13,609 nucleotides of DNA from Alphaproteobacteria bacterium (GTDB taxonomy: Bacteria; Pseudomonadota; Alphaproteobacteria; UBA6615). Each line of letters starts with the position of its first letter. The first letter of the stretch is position 1. A program made the translations under genes and the position numbers. The stretch covers positions 1 through 13,609 of the forward strand of contig JABDJY010000283.1 in the NCBI GenBank assembly GCA_013003285.1. Reading direction: 5' to 3'. This document shows, in pieces, positions 12,358 through 13,609 of this stretch. The notes below the pieces were generated by a model. It saw only the letters and a program-made list of their open reading frames with translations, did no database searches and had not been told where the DNA came from.

Positions 12358-13609
12358 TTAGGTTGGTTTGTCAGCAACTGCGATCTCGATCCGGGGGTAA
12401 TACATTACCAGTGTTAGCGCCCGCACGACCATGAAAATCATCACCGATAGCCACAGGCCGTGATTTCCGAGTGGGCCGGGCAATATTAGCATCGCCACAA
12501 CATACAAAGCTACCGATGCTAGCATGGCGTTTCGCATCTCCGCCGAGCGGGTCGCGCCGATGAATATCCCGTCCAGTTGATAGGCCCAAACCGATAGCAG
12601 TGGCGAGGCGATGACCCATATCAGATAGGTCGACGAAAAGGCGCGCAGTTCGGCGATGTCGGTGAAAGCGCGGATGATCGCCGGTCCGATAGCGGCGTAG
12701 ATGATCGTATAGGCACCGGCGACAATCACCGCCATCACGGTCGCAGCGGCGATGCAGCGCCGAAAGGCACGCCGGTCGCGGGCGCCGACGGCTTCACCCA
12801 CCAGCGCCGACGTCGCATGCGCGAAGCCGTCCAGACCGTGGGCCAGGAAGGTTTGAAAATTCATCAGAATGGCGTTTGCCGCCAACACCGTGGTGCCCAA
12901 TTTTGCGCCGGTCCAGGTGAGCAGCGACCAGGCGAAAATCATTGCCAGAGTGCGCAGAAAAATATCGCGGTTCACGCGAAATAATTCGGCGAGGGCCGTG
13001 GCATCGAGAATTTTGGCGCGTTGCCATTTGCCGCCAATGACGCGGAGATGGCGCAGCACCAACACCAAGCCCAAAATCGCGCCGCCATATTGCGCGATGA
13101 CCGTCGCCAAGGCAACGCCCTCGATCCCCCAACCCAGGCCGAGCACGAACCACAGATCGAGGACGATGTTCAGACCGTTGATCAAGACCTGGACGACCAG
13201 CGCGGTGCGCACATATTGCATGCCCAACAACCAGCCCAACAGGCCGTAATTGGCCAGGGTCGCGGGGGCGTCCCAGATCCGTAAATTGAAATAGGCGCCG
13301 GCCAGTTGTTCCACCTGGGGGGCGCCATCGATAATCGCCAGCGCGCCGAGCCGCACCGGGGTCTGCAGCGCGAGAATGACCAGTGCCAATGTCAAGCCGA
13401 CGAGCAGGGCGCGGGCCACGACGGCGCGAATTTCAGCGCTGTCGCCGCTGCCTCTGGCCTGGGCGGCGAAACCGACCGTGCCCATGTTCAAAAAGCCGAA
13501 GCCCCAATAGACGAAACTGAAAATCATCGCGCCGACGGCGACGGCGCCCACATAGGCGGCGTCGGGTAGATGTCCCATCATCGCGGTGTCGACGGCACCG
13601 AGCATGGGC
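12358..13609 (-). CDS. MATE family (DinF-like) multidrug/organic cation efflux protein, N-terminus off window
   Basis: The frame is open through the right edge, with about 416 residues visible and the stop TAA at 12360-12358. It begins within the family's first helix region ('LGAVDTAMMGHLPDAAYVGAVAVG'), where MATE proteins carry a conserved 'D-T-x-M-x-G' segment, so only about 20-30 N-terminal residues should be missing. The ATG at 13605 is internal to the homology and not the true start. About eleven to twelve hydrophobic spans follow in two similar halves; 'NGLNIVLDLWFVLGLGWGIEGVALATVIAQY' (in two parts) near 140-170 is typical of the first half. MATE proteins export cationic compounds in exchange for Na+ or H+. 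The DinF subfamily is my best guess; substrate and coupling ion cannot be seen. It lies upstream of the M23 gene on the same strand, 134 bp apart. Confidence 0.9.
   Translation of the reverse strand, partial: PMLGAVDTAMMGHLPDAAYVGAVAVGAMIFSFVYWGFGFLNMGTVGFAAQARGSGDSAEIRAVVARALLVGLTLALVILALQTPVRLGALAIIDGAPQVEQLAGAYFNLRIWDAPATLANYGLLGWLLGMQYVRTALVVQVLINGLNIVLDLWFVLGLGWGIEGVALATVIAQYGGAILGLVLVLRHLRVIGGKWQRAKILDATALAELFRVNRDIFLRTLAMIFAWSLLTWTGAKLGTTVLAANAILMNFQTFLAHGLDGFAHATSALVGEAVGARDRRAFRRCIAAATVMAVIVAGAYTIIYAAIGPAIIRAFTDIAELRAFSSTYLIWVIASPLLSVWAYQLDGIFIGATRSAEMRNAMLASVALYVVAMLILPGPLGNHGLWLSVMIFMVVRALTLVMYYPRIEIAVADKPT

Noticed and set aside
1..13609. Mobile elements, CRISPR arrays, toxin-antitoxin or defence islands
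   Set aside because: No transposase, integrase, spaced repeats, terminal repeats or composition shift seen. Gene order and codon style look native throughout.

Overview
This 13.6 kb window is chromosomal, GC-rich (about 60% by eye) DNA from an alphaproteobacterium. A Rhodospirillales-like lineage fits best. The gene order rodZ - ispG - hisS - prfA - prmC - DUF4167 gene - clpB is typical of that class, and DUF4167 is itself an alphaproteobacterial marker. HisS has the ordinary bacterial length and motif 2, which argues against the Rhizobiales/Rhodobacterales/Caulobacterales group with divergent histidyl-tRNA synthetases. The taxonomic call rests on recalled gene order and protein style, not on a search.

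Layout, left to right. (1) Positions 1-5337, plus strand: the C-terminal part of a RodZ-like cell-shape protein, ispG (isoprenoid synthesis), hisS (histidyl-tRNA synthetase), prfA (release factor 1) and prmC (the methyltransferase acting on release factor). ispG-hisS and prfA-prmC are tightly spaced. prfA and prmC lie 1 nt apart, and the second gene product modifies the first. (2) A 264 bp gap with an AT-rich patch, a 10-bp palindrome and a terminator-like hairpin, then a DUF4167 protein. (3) A 272 bp gap holding a good heat-shock sigma-32-type promoter and a structured leader, then clpB (disaggregase) with a strong terminator. (4) A 399 bp stretch without a gene, containing that terminator, a possible ECF-type promoter, palindromes and a large hairpin, then an ECF sigma factor overlapping by 4 nt a cysteine-free single-pass membrane anti-sigma factor. 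(5) Minus strand, convergent: a membrane-anchored M23 zinc endopeptidase of the peptidoglycan-hydrolase (MepM/OapA-like) type, and a MATE-family efflux protein cut by the right edge.

The themes are cell envelope (RodZ, isoprenoids for the undecaprenyl carrier, M23 peptidase), translation (HisRS, RF1, PrmC) and stress response (ClpB, ECF sigma/anti-sigma). I see no CRISPR array, mobile element, tRNA, rRNA or defence system. No coding gene here looks like a new system. The most interesting unexplained signals are non-coding: the clpB leader with a ROSE-like bulged-G hairpin and two mutually exclusive pairings, the hairpin-rich region upstream of the sigma factor, and the prmC/DUF4167 gap, which could encode a small RNA.
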